DNA of 64,000 nucleotides from an uncultured Spartobacteria bacterium (GCA_938011325.1 CALLUD010000006.1:248001-312000), one strand, 5' to 3'; shown: positions 45,173 through 54,116, numbered from the stretch's first letter. Made by a program: numbers and translations. Notes: generated by a model from the letters alone, not told the origin.

Positions 45173-46015
45173 TTACTTTTTGGACTTAACTTCAAACCAG
45201 CCATAACTCGCGTCGGTATAAGATATTGGCCCGCCCTCGGGCCTAAGCTGGACGTTTCCTTGCCCATCTACCGCGCTGATTGAGACCATTTTCGATCTAA
45301 GGCCCGGCGGCAATTCAACCTCCGAAAGCTCCATTTTGTTCAAATCAAACAGATAAAGCGCGCTGCGGCTGATCATGATTTCCTCTCGCTCAACCCCCAC
45401 CTGATCATCCCGAAAGGGGATCATTTTTCCCGAGACTCCAACCAACGTGCTGTCGTCAATCCAACGCCATTCACCAAAACCAAGCATGTCTTCGCCGGGC
45501 GGCTTGTTTGGCAAATGTATTCGACTGCCATCAGCAGGGTTCAAAACCAACGCTCTCCCATCCCCACCCATGACCATGATTAACGTGCTGCTTGGATTCA
45601 CATCGAATCCGAAAATGTTAATGCCGCTTTCGGCCCCCGACTCAATAAGTGTTTTCCCCTGCTCATCCACGATTACACCTTTGCCAGCACCACCCCGAAG
45701 CTTAAACGGTTTGGCATTTCGCGCTGCTGCACTTGCCACAGGATCGAATTGAACCTTGACCGGCTGAACTCGATATAAAGACGGAGGCGCAGATGCGGTA
45801 TGGTCGTCAGCATTTTCAGATTCTTTTGCATCCCTGAGACTGTGACTTACTGCCAGATTATGGGTGACGGGTTCCGCTGCCGAGCTTTCAAGAGCGGACT
45901 TCGCAGGCGTGGAGTCTTGCGTTAGGGGACGCTCCTTTAATTGCATCCAGACAACAACAGCAAGAAGCAAAAAAAAGCATCCGCCCACGAGAACTACGTA
46001 TTTCCTTTTCATCAT
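45173..46015 (-). CDS. Membrane-anchored protein of unknown function, coupled to the amidase gene
   Basis: A 280-residue protein I do not recognise. A basic start (MMKRKY) and one helix (VVLVGGCFFLLLAVVVWMQL) anchor it in the inner membrane with the rest outside the cytoplasm. A ~60-residue Ser/Ala/Glu-rich linker precedes a beta-rich domain with short repeats such as GDGRALVLNPADGSRIHLPN and LFDLNKMELSEVELPPG, which look like propeller-type blades. Its ATG overlaps the amidase stop by 4 bp and its GC content is lower than the region's average, like that of the amidase end. An immunity or partner role toward the amidase is a hypothesis from position only. Confidence 0.7.
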   Translation of the reverse strand: MMKRKYVVLVGGCFFLLLAVVVWMQLKERPLTQDSTPAKSALESSAAEPVTHNLAVSHSLRDAKESENADDHTASAPPSLYRVQPVKVQFDPVASAAARNAKPFKLRGGAGKGVIVDEQGKTLIESGAESGINIFGFDVNPSSTLIMVMGGDGRALVLNPADGSRIHLPNKPPGEDMLGFGEWRWIDDSTLVGVSGKMIPFRDDQVGVEREEIMISRSALYLFDLNKMELSEVELPPGLRSKMVSISAVDGQGNVQLRPEGGPISYTDASYGWFEVKSKK

Positions 46016-49000
46016 GGAGCCGCAGGTTGCTGCATTAGATCACTCAAAATCCCGTCCCTCATAGCTTCAACAATCGCTTTCTTCACAGCCGCCGCGTTCG
46101 GGCCAGTATTAAGCAATGTATCGACCGTTGCGTTATCAAGGAACTCCACTTCACAATAACCTGCACGAATCGGATGATAAGCGGCAGTATTACCGAGGTT
46201 GGCGTCACTTGCAACGGACGTATCATTATCAACCGGAAAGCGTTTATTGGCTCCTGGATCAAAAGTTTGAATGGCCGGAACTATCCTGTCGATTACATCA
46301 TTGATGAAGTCCATATCTTCATTCTGATTGACATTGCCTGCAACTCTGCGGACGGCAAGGGTTCCCCGCGCGGTATGATTCGCCGAAGCATTAAAATGTA
46401 TGATAAAAATCACATCTGCACCATTGTCTCGAGCCTTATGCGCCCGCGCAGAGCCAGCCACGTTGTCATCAATCTCCCGCGTCATATACACTTTGACATT
46501 AAGTTTGTCGGCCTTCGCCTTTGCTTTCAAGACATCACGCAAATCTAGCGCATAGCTTAACGCGATATTTTTTTCCAATACACCCGTTGGACTGGTCGCA
46601 TTATTCCAGCTTGATCCGGGAAGATTTTGCGTTCCTCCGTGCCCCGGATCAATAACAACCACTGCTGGAACCTCGAAATCTATTTCCGCAGAAGCACCGG
46701 GGTATTTCTCCAGTTCAAGTTTCACTCTGGCCTTGTTGTAGCCAATGGGCGGCAAATTAATTCGCACTGCAACAAATCCTTCACTGTCAACAGTAGTCCG
46801 GCCTGCTTCCTGCGATATGCGCTCAAATCCGTATCCATTATCCGGCGCTGCTTCAAAACGATCTGGATGAGATTGCGGCCACTGCCCTCGAAATCTCGGA
46901 TCGCTCTCCCCTTGAGGAGTAAATTGGGGCGTCATAGTCCATTTCACCTTTTCCCCAGCCATTATCTCCTTTGGCAGTTTCACCTTAAGAATGCGATAGG
47001 CGACATTTGGTATTTGCCCAGCCCTTGGTTCCTCCACCATATCATTGACGGCAGGGATCAACTTGGGCTTCGTCGAATTTGGAATTTCCGTTCCCTCCTC
47101 ATTAACTAAGCTTGGGGTGACTTCCACAAACTCAATAGGCAGGAGGAGTTGCTTACTGGTCAAGATAACACCGTAATTGTTCATATCCTTGAGAGTGCCG
47201 GAGCTGTCATAGGTCGGACATAGCTCCGCGATCGTGCGGAAGACGGCGTTGCGCAGTGATCCCGGGCCCGTGCTCGTGCCGGTAACGAGCATCTCGCAGC
47301 GATTGTTTACGCGGAGGGTGCCGTTGCCGGTAATCGGCAGGCCGCCCTTTCCGAAGACGGGCTTGCGCTTCCACTCTCCATCGACTTTCACGAAGAACAC
47401 TGCTCCGTCGTTGTCGGCACTGATCCACGGCGGATTGAGATCGTTGATTCCGTTGGGAAAGAAAGAGTCCGATTCGGTAGGCAGTTCTTCCATCGCCGAA
47501 CTCGGCACCGAGGGGATGTAGCCACCGCCATAGCTAAAGGAGTCCTCATCGACCTCCTCCCATGTCCCTACCACTCCATTGGCAGCATTGATCGCCCATG
47601 GCTGGAATGCCCTGTCGCCGCCTTCGAGAATGATGAAGTCGTGAAAGCTCGACTGCACTCTCGTTGCCAGCATCTCTTGGGGCGCTCCGCCGCCGGGCCA
47701 CGCCACACCCACCGCCGCCGTCCTCCATTGCGTCTCTCCACTGGCACCGATCACCGAGGACGTCACGCTTCCGGTGCCCACGACCGTGCCCGTGTTGCTG
47801 ATGTCGGCCACATAATCGCTCTGCATAAGGTTGCTGCTCAAGGCCCCATCATCCACATAGGCCGGCAGCGTCGTCACGAATTGTAACCCGTCGCGACTCA
47901 TATGTTCGCTCTCCACTGTGCTGCCACCCGCACCGGGCGTCCACAACCGATGCGTATTGTCGTGCGTCTCGCTATCCTCGTCCACCCACAGGATCTTCCC
48001 GCTATCGGCCACCCGCTTCATGCGGACGATGTCTCCGGTGATACCAAGCTGCGAAAGCGGAATTGCCACATAGCGCGCCTCCGGCACCCGCGGCGGATAA
48101 AGGTCCGGATCGTTTGCCCAGCCGTCTTCGCCGTCCGGGACTCCATCGCTATCGGAGTGCTTGCTCTGCGGGTTCGTGTTCGACTCGTATTCCAACAGCA
48201 ACGTGAGCCCGTCCTCGTCGTCATCCTCGTATCCGGTAATCGTGCCCGGATTGTAGCCGTTATCTGCCGCCCAGCCATCGGTGATGCCCGTATTGCTGCT
48301 GGAGGGGTTGTTCGGGTCGGTGTTGAAGGCGGCTTCCTCCGCGTTGCTCAGCCCGTCGTCGTCGCTATCCTGCGTCCACCAGCCGGTGCCTGGCGGATCG
48401 TTGGGCGGGTTGTATTGATCCTCCCAGTCGTCATTGACGAAATTGTTGTTCTCGTCGGGAATCAGCCGCTCCTGAAAGCCGTATAACACTTCCTGACTGC
48501 TCAGCTCGTAGTTGTAGATTTCCACCTCGTCGAGAGCGCCCTTCAAAGGCTGACTTCCTTCGGTGCCAAACTTCAAACCGTATTGGATGAGATCTTCGAT
48601 CTTTGGCTTATAAGGCCAAGGTTTTGTGGTAGAATCAATCTGCTGACCATCTACATAAAATTTCCGGCCCGATGGCGAATAGGTCATTACTACTTCGTGC
48701 CATGTTCCCGCCGCCCAGTTGAATCCTGGCGAAGATGGCGTCTCGTGGTCGTAACCATGGCCCGCACCATCATTGGCGTTGAAGTTCATGGTTGCCTGCC
48801 CTGACGCCCAGAAGCGAATTTGTTGCCAGCTTTTTCCGGAAGTCCCCCAGAGGGCGCCAATCTCATAAAGGCGCGACCATGTGCCGCTCATTCCCGGAGC
48901 ACTCCAATCTGGCTTAATCCAAAGCCGGATGGTGCCTTTGTAAAAACTGTAATTTGGCGAGCCATCTGACCGGCACCAGTCATAAGCGTGAAATTGCCCA

Positions 49001-50646
49001 GATTGGCCAATATGCAAAGCTCTTCCCCAAAAGCTGGTAACTTGCGTTGCAGCAGTTTGGCCTCCTCCAAGAGGGCGCCGGACCTGCCCTTCATTTCCGC
49101 GCCAATCCGTTGCGTCGAATGGAAAATAAGCGATCCGGCGATGAATGACGCTATCCGGATTATTCGGGTCGGTTCCGTCCACCTTTACCTCCTGCGCATC
49201 GCCAATTCCATCCCAGTCGCTATCGGGAAGGGTGGGATTTGTCCCTACAAGCGCTTCGAAAGCATCCGAAAGGGTATCGTGATCGGTATCCAAATCTTCC
49301 TGTTGTTGCAAACTCGCGATCTCCGCTGCGTTCAATGCCACTTTGTAAATGCGGAAATCGTCAAAGGCAGCCTTGCTGTTGTTATGGATGAGATTGTGTC
49401 CGATATAAATTGGCCCGTTGTTTGCAACCACAGGCCCAGGCAACCCCGCGCTGCCAGCCGAGACTCCATTTATATAAATGCGTAACGTGCTGCCTTGTTT
49501 CACATACGCAATGTGAGTCCAGGAACCCACGGGAACCGGCTTCGTCGGGTCACTGTCATTACCCATGTTCCCATTAGGGTGATTGCCTGAAATCCGGTAA
49601 TGGATCTGCATGGAATCGGGTCTCAGCCACATCGCAAAAGTGCGTTCCGCATCATTGTTACCCTTGTGGGCCAGAACCCGCCAATTTCCTGTCGGCCCCT
49701 GATTCACTTTCATCCAAAAGGCTACCGTGAAATCGGAATTGTTTTCTCCCAAGAGGAGATCTGAACTTGGAATCTCGGCACGCCCCGTCGAATCCGTAAA
49801 TTCGATGTATTTTCGTTCCCACGGCACCTTGTGCCATGCGTAGCTCGCTGTAAGAGTGCCATGCCGGCTATAAGGCGAACTGTCATAGATCACGTTGCCA
49901 TAACCTTCGTTAAACGTCCACCAGCCTAATAATGCGGCGTTCAGGCCGCTGGTGGGATCCGTCGGATCACTGCCAAGTTCCAACTCCCGCCCGTTGGTAA
50001 GTCCATCTCCATCAAAATCACCATTTAGCGTTACCTGCGCAAAGGTCGTGATGTCATTATTTGGGTCATCGTCGGCCAGTGAAGCATCAATGATCTTTTG
50101 CTCGAACCAGTCCGGCATCGAATCATAATCAGAATCTGCAAGCGGGCTCAGATCGAAAGTAAAGAGTGCCTTGAGCTGACCAATATTGGCTGGAGCATAG
50201 TTTTCCTCGGCCGGCGTCGCTTCATTCCACGGCCGAGACGGACTCCCAGTCCACATGCCGCCATAACCCTGAGCAATCAACTGCGGACGGAAATCAAATC
50301 CGACTTCATCAAGCCGCGCGTAAAACAGGTCGGCCACATACTTCAGTTGTCCGAGGTTGATGGGTGCATAATTTTGCGATGGCACGACGGGCTCCCATTC
50401 CTCGATCAAGTTTTGGATTACTTCTCCGGCTCCGCCCAAGCTCGCGAGTTCCTCGTCCAGATGCAGCCGAGCCTGCTCGGCGACGTTCTTCAATTGCCCA
50501 AGATTGGCCGGCCGGTAGTTGGCTTCGATCGAGTGGTCGTCGCCACTGCGAATCACCTCGTCCCACCATGTGGGATTTTGCTGCGCGGGCAGACTCGTGA
50601 CAAAGGCCAGCAGGCAAAGGCCGGCGCCGATCCGGGGGGACATCAT
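46012..50646 (-). CDS. Giant LamG/TSP3-repeat surface protein with C-terminal N-acetylmuramoyl-L-alanine amidase
   Basis: A 1544-residue exported protein. A signal peptide (to about Q22) is followed by three copies of a short motif, NYRPANLGQLK (43-53), NYAPINLGQLK (92-102) and NYAPANIGQLK (149-159). Two LamG/concanavalin-like domains (about 240-440 and 505-725) follow, with Asp-rich TSP3-like calcium repeats (DSDWDGIGDAQE, DSDDDGLSNAEE) and a ~400-residue beta-rich part. The end is an Amidase_3 zinc hydrolase: H1336 in VIDPGHGG, E1358 in GVLEKN, H1417 in FIIHFNAS and catalytic E near 1499-1501 in YCEVEFLDN. It should cut the peptidoglycan amide bond. GC content varies strongly along the gene. 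Confidence 0.9.
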   Translation of the reverse strand: MMSPRIGAGLCLLAFVTSLPAQQNPTWWDEVIRSGDDHSIEANYRPANLGQLKNVAEQARLHLDEELASLGGAGEVIQNLIEEWEPVVPSQNYAPINLGQLKYVADLFYARLDEVGFDFRPQLIAQGYGGMWTGSPSRPWNEATPAEENYAPANIGQLKALFTFDLSPLADSDYDSMPDWFEQKIIDASLADDDPNNDITTFAQVTLNGDFDGDGLTNGRELELGSDPTDPTSGLNAALLGWWTFNEGYGNVIYDSSPYSRHGTLTASYAWHKVPWERKYIEFTDSTGRAEIPSSDLLLGENNSDFTVAFWMKVNQGPTGNWRVLAHKGNNDAERTFAMWLRPDSMQIHYRISGNHPNGNMGNDSDPTKPVPVGSWTHIAYVKQGSTLRIYINGVSAGSAGLPGPVVANNGPIYIGHNLIHNNSKAAFDDFRIYKVALNAAEIASLQQQEDLDTDHDTLSDAFEALVGTNPTLPDSDWDGIGDAQEVKVDGTDPNNPDSVIHRRIAYFPFDATDWRGNEGQVRRPLGGGQTAATQVTSFWGRALHIGQSGQFHAYDWCRSDGSPNYSFYKGTIRLWIKPDWSAPGMSGTWSRLYEIGALWGTSGKSWQQIRFWASGQATMNFNANDGAGHGYDHETPSSPGFNWAAGTWHEVVMTYSPSGRKFYVDGQQIDSTTKPWPYKPKIEDLIQYGLKFGTEGSQPLKGALDEVEIYNYELSSQEVLYGFQERLIPDENNNFVNDDWEDQYNPPNDPPGTGWWTQDSDDDGLSNAEEAAFNTDPNNPSSSNTGITDGWAADNGYNPGTITGYEDDDEDGLTLLLEYESNTNPQSKHSDSDGVPDGEDGWANDPDLYPPRVPEARYVAIPLSQLGITGDIVRMKRVADSGKILWVDEDSETHDNTHRLWTPGAGGSTVESEHMSRDGLQFVTTLPAYVDDGALSSNLMQSDYVADISNTGTVVGTGSVTSSVIGASGETQWRTAAVGVAWPGGGAPQEMLATRVQSSFHDFIILEGGDRAFQPWAINAANGVVGTWEEVDEDSFSYGGGYIPSVPSSAMEELPTESDSFFPNGINDLNPPWISADNDGAVFFVKVDGEWKRKPVFGKGGLPITGNGTLRVNNRCEMLVTGTSTGPGSLRNAVFRTIAELCPTYDSSGTLKDMNNYGVILTSKQLLLPIEFVEVTPSLVNEEGTEIPNSTKPKLIPAVNDMVEEPRAGQIPNVAYRILKVKLPKEIMAGEKVKWTMTPQFTPQGESDPRFRGQWPQSHPDRFEAAPDNGYGFERISQEAGRTTVDSEGFVAVRINLPPIGYNKARVKLELEKYPGASAEIDFEVPAVVVIDPGHGGTQNLPGSSWNNATSPTGVLEKNIALSYALDLRDVLKAKAKADKLNVKVYMTREIDDNVAGSARAHKARDNGADVIFIIHFNASANHTARGTLAVRRVAGNVNQNEDMDFINDVIDRIVPAIQTFDPGANKRFPVDNDTSVASDANLGNTAAYHPIRAGYCEVEFLDNATVDTLLNTGPNAAAVKKAIVEAMRDGILSDLMQQPAAP

Positions 50647-50655
50647 CGCCGTGCC

Positions 50656-51483
50656 CTACTGATCGATCGGGTTCCCAAACCGCCCCATCCCCACGTCTCC
50701 CTGGCGTTTGGGGATCTTCACCTTGCCGTCGGTGTAGACCTCAAGGGCGTTTGCCCGTTGACCGGCCCCCGAACCTGCTCCGTTACCCACCACCAGCAAT
50801 TGCCCGGCCACGGGACTGGCGTTGAATTGGCCAAGCACCACCATTCTGGTGTTGCCAGGGGTGCCGGCGATGAGGCCCTCGCCCAGCACGTAATGCTGGC
50901 CGGTGACCGCGTTGTTTTTACCAGCCACGAAAGCGGAGGTGAGGGTCGTGGAGTTTGCCAGCCCCACCACCAGGGAGTCACTCAGGGTCCCTCCATAATT
51001 CCCGGCTCCTATATACGTATTGCCTTGGGCAAGAGAGCCAATCACGGCCGAGTTCTGCAACGTGAGTTGCTCAGCGCCACTGAAGGCAGTCAATCCGATC
51101 ACGGCCGAGTTCTGTAAAGTAGTCTGGTAGGCGCTGTAAAAGACCTGAGATCCAATGACGGTCGAATTCTGTAGAGAAGAGAGGTAGGCCCCGCTGAAGT
51201 TCGCATTACCCACCACCAGTGAGCCGGTCCCACTGACGCCGCTCCCGTAATACATGTTTTGATACCCGACAGCCAGGGAACGCTGGAGTCCCAAATAGTT
51301 CGTCTCGCCCACTGCCAGCGAGTTCGCTCCGCTCACCGAATTCGTGCCCACTGATCCGGAGCCATCGGTCACTGTCGGCGCGTAGCCGGTATAAATGGAC
51401 AGCTTTTCGCCTGCGACAGGCGCGGCTTGCGACAAGACACCTGCCAGCAGCAGGCCGCTAAGGATGAGTGGGAGCTTTTTCAT
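50656..51483 (-). CDS. YadA-head-like repetitive secreted protein
   Basis: A 275-residue protein with a clean signal peptide (LILSGLLLAGVLSQAAPVAG). The body is built of ~20-residue repeats such as TLQNSAVIGLTAFSGAEQ, TLQNSAVIGSLAQG and SLAVGYQNMYYGSGVSG, the SLAVG/SAVIG pattern of left-handed beta-roll heads in trimeric autotransporters. It has no coiled-coil stalk or membrane barrel, so it is probably a secreted trimeric fibre tip or a cell-surface piece held by another protein. The end, GNP-type VKIPKRQGDVGMGRFGNPIDQ, resembles tails seen before phage-fibre chaperone domains. It is 9 bp upstream of the amidase gene. Confidence 0.75.
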   Translation of the reverse strand: MKKLPLILSGLLLAGVLSQAAPVAGEKLSIYTGYAPTVTDGSGSVGTNSVSGANSLAVGETNYLGLQRSLAVGYQNMYYGSGVSGTGSLVVGNANFSGAYLSSLQNSTVIGSQVFYSAYQTTLQNSAVIGLTAFSGAEQLTLQNSAVIGSLAQGNTYIGAGNYGGTLSDSLVVGLANSTTLTSAFVAGKNNAVTGQHYVLGEGLIAGTPGNTRMVVLGQFNASPVAGQLLVVGNGAGSGAGQRANALEVYTDGKVKIPKRQGDVGMGRFGNPIDQ

Positions 51484-52108
51484 GGGAGGCGGGTTGTGTG
51501 GAGTCGTAGGTGGTTTCGATCGCGGCGCGGTTCATGCGCAGGAATTCATCGACAGCCGCAATCTGCTCCTCGGGAGTCGTCGCCTGTGCACGAACATCAC
51601 TTAGGGCGAGCGCAATTTGCGTGGCGGCCGGAAGCTTCGTGCGGTCCGCAGGCGGGATCCGATTCTCTTCCGCAGGGAAGCTGACCGCGACGGTGCGCAG
51701 CCATTCGAACGCCTCGACGTTAAGCCGGAAAAACTCGTCCTTCGCCGCGATCAATTCTTCCGGACTTTTCGCCTCTCGGGCAATCTCGTTCAACACCTGG
51801 CTCATCTCGTAGGCAAGCGCGCCCGCCGCATCCAAATGCTCGGGCGGCCGCGCCGGCATCGGCTCCATTGGTGGCAATGCTTGCGGCGCCGGCTGCGGGT
51901 AGCGATCGAGAATCTCCGCCTTCAGCGCGATCAGCTCCTCGGGACTCTTTGCCTGCTCGTGCGCGAGACGCATCGCCTCGCGCATCGCTGCCCCCTGATC
52001 CACGCTTTCCTGAGAAGAAATTCCGGTATCTGTTTGCACCGACTGCGCCCAAAGTGAAGCACAGCCAAAAATCGTCAGTCCGACAACGGCGGGGAGGAAC
52101 GCACGCAT
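51458..52108 (-). CDS. Secreted protein with three SPEEL-type helical repeats
   Basis: A 216-residue protein I do not recognise, first gene of the surface operon. A signal peptide (RAFLPAVVGLTIFGCASLWA) precedes helical sequence with three related units: AKSPEELIALKAEIL, AKSPEELIAAKDEFFRLN and ATTPEEQIAAVDEFLRMN, separated by Pro-rich or helical spacers. The third unit is followed by a short Thr/Pro tail. Its stop overlaps the YadA-head-like gene by 26 bp, so expression is linked. The repeats may be protein-binding helices; no enzyme motif is visible. Confidence 0.7.
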   Translation of the reverse strand: MRAFLPAVVGLTIFGCASLWAQSVQTDTGISSQESVDQGAAMREAMRLAHEQAKSPEELIALKAEILDRYPQPAPQALPPMEPMPARPPEHLDAAGALAYEMSQVLNEIAREAKSPEELIAAKDEFFRLNVEAFEWLRTVAVSFPAEENRIPPADRTKLPAATQIALALSDVRAQATTPEEQIAAVDEFLRMNRAAIETTYDSTQPASHEKAPTHP

Positions 52109-52237
52109 GGTAGACGTGAGAGAGCCCGAGTCGGCTGCACAAGTCAAGCACCAATCATCCTACCAAGGCGCAGATGTGGCGAAAGTCACATGCCTGTTAA
52201 GTGTGCAATAGTAAACACTACACTGTGGAGCCTCCGT

Positions 52238-53503
52238 TCACGGATTGGGAGGCGGTGCTGGTGTCTCTTCGTTTCCCTCTTCCTCCGCCGAGCTACCCGG
52301 GAGGTCAACAATCGTATGGGCGTTCATGTAATCTCCATAAAACTGGGGATGCGCCGCCTGGAATTGCAGCGCGAGTCGGTCCAGCACGTCGTTAAGCAGG
52401 CGGTCTGCCTTTCGGAATGTCTCGACGATCGTCTCGGTTACCGTCTTGACCTTCGTCGTCGCCACCCGCGGGGCGTTCACCACCGCCGTGTAGGCTGCGA
52501 TCTGCGCCTCCAGCGCATCGAGCGTCGCGCTCGTCACTCCATATCCCGACAGGCTCGCCAGATGCTGCTCCGCCAGCAGGCGCACCGCCTCGGCACGATC
52601 GTCCATCTGATCGTCACGCGTCCTCGCCAGCTCGCTGCGGCTGAAGTTCACCTTCGCCTCCAGTTCCGGGTCGGGCACGCCCACTGCATATGCCGTCAGC
52701 GCTCCGGCGACCACCATCGTCTGGTCGAGCAACCCCTCTTCCAATGACGATACGACGATATCCGCACCGGCGGATCGCAGCGGCTCGGAATTCCCGTGGC
52801 GATCGACCCCGATCACGCAGCCGAAATTTCCTGCGCGTCCGGCCTCGATGCCGGAAATCGCGTCCTCGATCACCGCCGCGCGCGACGGGGGCACGCCGAG
52901 GAGCTCGGCGGCCTTGAGATAGGTATCCGGCTTCGGCTTGCCCGGGAGATTCCATTTCTGCGCCGCGGCACCATCGACGCGCGCGTCGAACAAATGGCCG
53001 ATGCCGCCCGCATCGAGGACGGCCTCGCAGTTCTTGCTCGCGGAGACGACGGCCACCTTGAAGTCACGCTCCCGCGCCCACTCGACGAAGGTTTTCGCAT
53101 CCGGAAAAACCTCCACGCCGCCCTGCGCCAGATGCTCCTGCACGAGGCGATCCTTGCGCTGGCCGAGACCGTGCACCGTCTCCATGTCGGCGGAGTCGTC
53201 GGGCGATCCGAGCGACAGGTCGATGCCACGCGAGCCGAGAAATGCAGCCGCTCCCTCCTGCCGCAGGCGCCCGTCGACATATCGCTTGTAGTCGGTCGCG
53301 ATTTCGAATTCCCGAAACGGCTCGCCGAGTCGCTCGCTGCGCTCCCGCAGATACGCGTCGAACATCTCCTTCCAGCACGCGGCGTGAAGTTTCATCGTCG
53401 CGGTAAGCACGCCGTCCATGTCGAACAGCAACGCCTCGAGCGCGTCCCGGCTCACCAGAGCCGGCCTGATCTGTTCGCGATCTGCCTCCGTCGATTCACC
53501 CAT
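52238..53503 (-). CDS. Chimeric protein: beta-phosphoglucomutase-like HAD hydrolase fused to a helical domain
   Basis: A 421-residue protein. Residues ~1-265 are a beta-phosphoglucomutase-type HAD enzyme: LLFDMDGVLTATMKLHAACW (motif I with both aspartates), VAVVSASKNCEAV (motif II), LPGKPKPDTYLKAAELLGV (motif III lysine), AAVIEDAISGIEAGRAG (motif IV). From about MVVAGALTAYAVG on it becomes a helical domain (ELEAKVNFSRSELARTRDDQM, VNAPRVATTKVKTVTETI, LALQFQAAHPQFYGDYMNA) ending in a Glu/Pro tail. That domain resembles the second half of stand-alone proteins of ~200 residues known to me from Bacteroidota/Verrucomicrobiota. The junction looks like a gene fusion by deletion. Confidence 0.82.
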   Translation of the reverse strand: MGESTEADREQIRPALVSRDALEALLFDMDGVLTATMKLHAACWKEMFDAYLRERSERLGEPFREFEIATDYKRYVDGRLRQEGAAAFLGSRGIDLSLGSPDDSADMETVHGLGQRKDRLVQEHLAQGGVEVFPDAKTFVEWARERDFKVAVVSASKNCEAVLDAGGIGHLFDARVDGAAAQKWNLPGKPKPDTYLKAAELLGVPPSRAAVIEDAISGIEAGRAGNFGCVIGVDRHGNSEPLRSAGADIVVSSLEEGLLDQTMVVAGALTAYAVGVPDPELEAKVNFSRSELARTRDDQMDDRAEAVRLLAEQHLASLSGYGVTSATLDALEAQIAAYTAVVNAPRVATTKVKTVTETIVETFRKADRLLNDVLDRLALQFQAAHPQFYGDYMNAHTIVDLPGSSAEEEGNEETPAPPPNP

Positions 53504-53626
53504 TGGCACAGGCACTCTTTCAAATCGAGCCCGGCCATCCAACGGAATTCTTACAACCCACTCGCAAAGGGCTACGTCGAGCCGTCACCCTCTGCGGTTG
53601 ATCGTTCGGCCACGATCGGGACCGGC

Positions 53627-54031
53627 TCAGCCCGGCATGCTGCCCGGTTCGTTGAATTGGATGGTGCGGCGCTGGATGAGCCGGATCTGGCGCTGAATGC
53701 GAACCTTCTTTCGCGGCGAGAGGCTACTTCGACGCACGAGGCGCTGAAGAATGCCGCTGATCCGGTCGCCCTTCCGCTCGACGTAGGTCTGCTGGAGTTT
53801 CAGCATGGCGAGTTTCATCCAGCGTTTGCCTTCCTGCGGACGATAACGAGTCATTCGTGACGCGAGCACACGCACGCGCTTCGGCGCAGAGCGGCCGTTC
53901 TGGAGGTTGCGGAATTTTACGAGAGTCGTCCTGGCCGCCGGCGAATCGAAGTTTCGTGCATGTCCCTCGAGGGGAGCGAGAGCGATGGCCGCGAGCGCGG
54001 CACCGGCAGTGAGTGGGATCGAAGTCTTCAT
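53627..54031 (-). CDS. Small secreted basic protein of unknown function
   Basis: A 134-residue protein I do not recognise. The signal peptide MKTSIPLTAGAALAAIALAP is followed by a very Arg/Lys-rich helical sequence (FRNLQNGRSAPKRVRVLA, WMKLAMLKLQQTYVERKGDR, LSPRKKVRIQRQIRLIQRR). The strong positive charge suggests that it binds lipopolysaccharide, nucleic acid or acidic polysaccharide in the envelope. The ATG that gives the signal peptide was chosen. It follows fusA on the same strand but lies beyond the fusA terminator. Confidence 0.6.
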   Translation of the reverse strand: MKTSIPLTAGAALAAIALAPLEGHARNFDSPAARTTLVKFRNLQNGRSAPKRVRVLASRMTRYRPQEGKRWMKLAMLKLQQTYVERKGDRISGILQRLVRRSSLSPRKKVRIQRQIRLIQRRTIQFNEPGSMPG

Positions 54032-54116
54032 CAGGGAAACCTTCGGGCCGGTTCGCCGATCCAGACGTGTCCCCACCCGACAGTGGGGGAAGTCACCCAT
54101 TCGCCCTGGAAAGACG

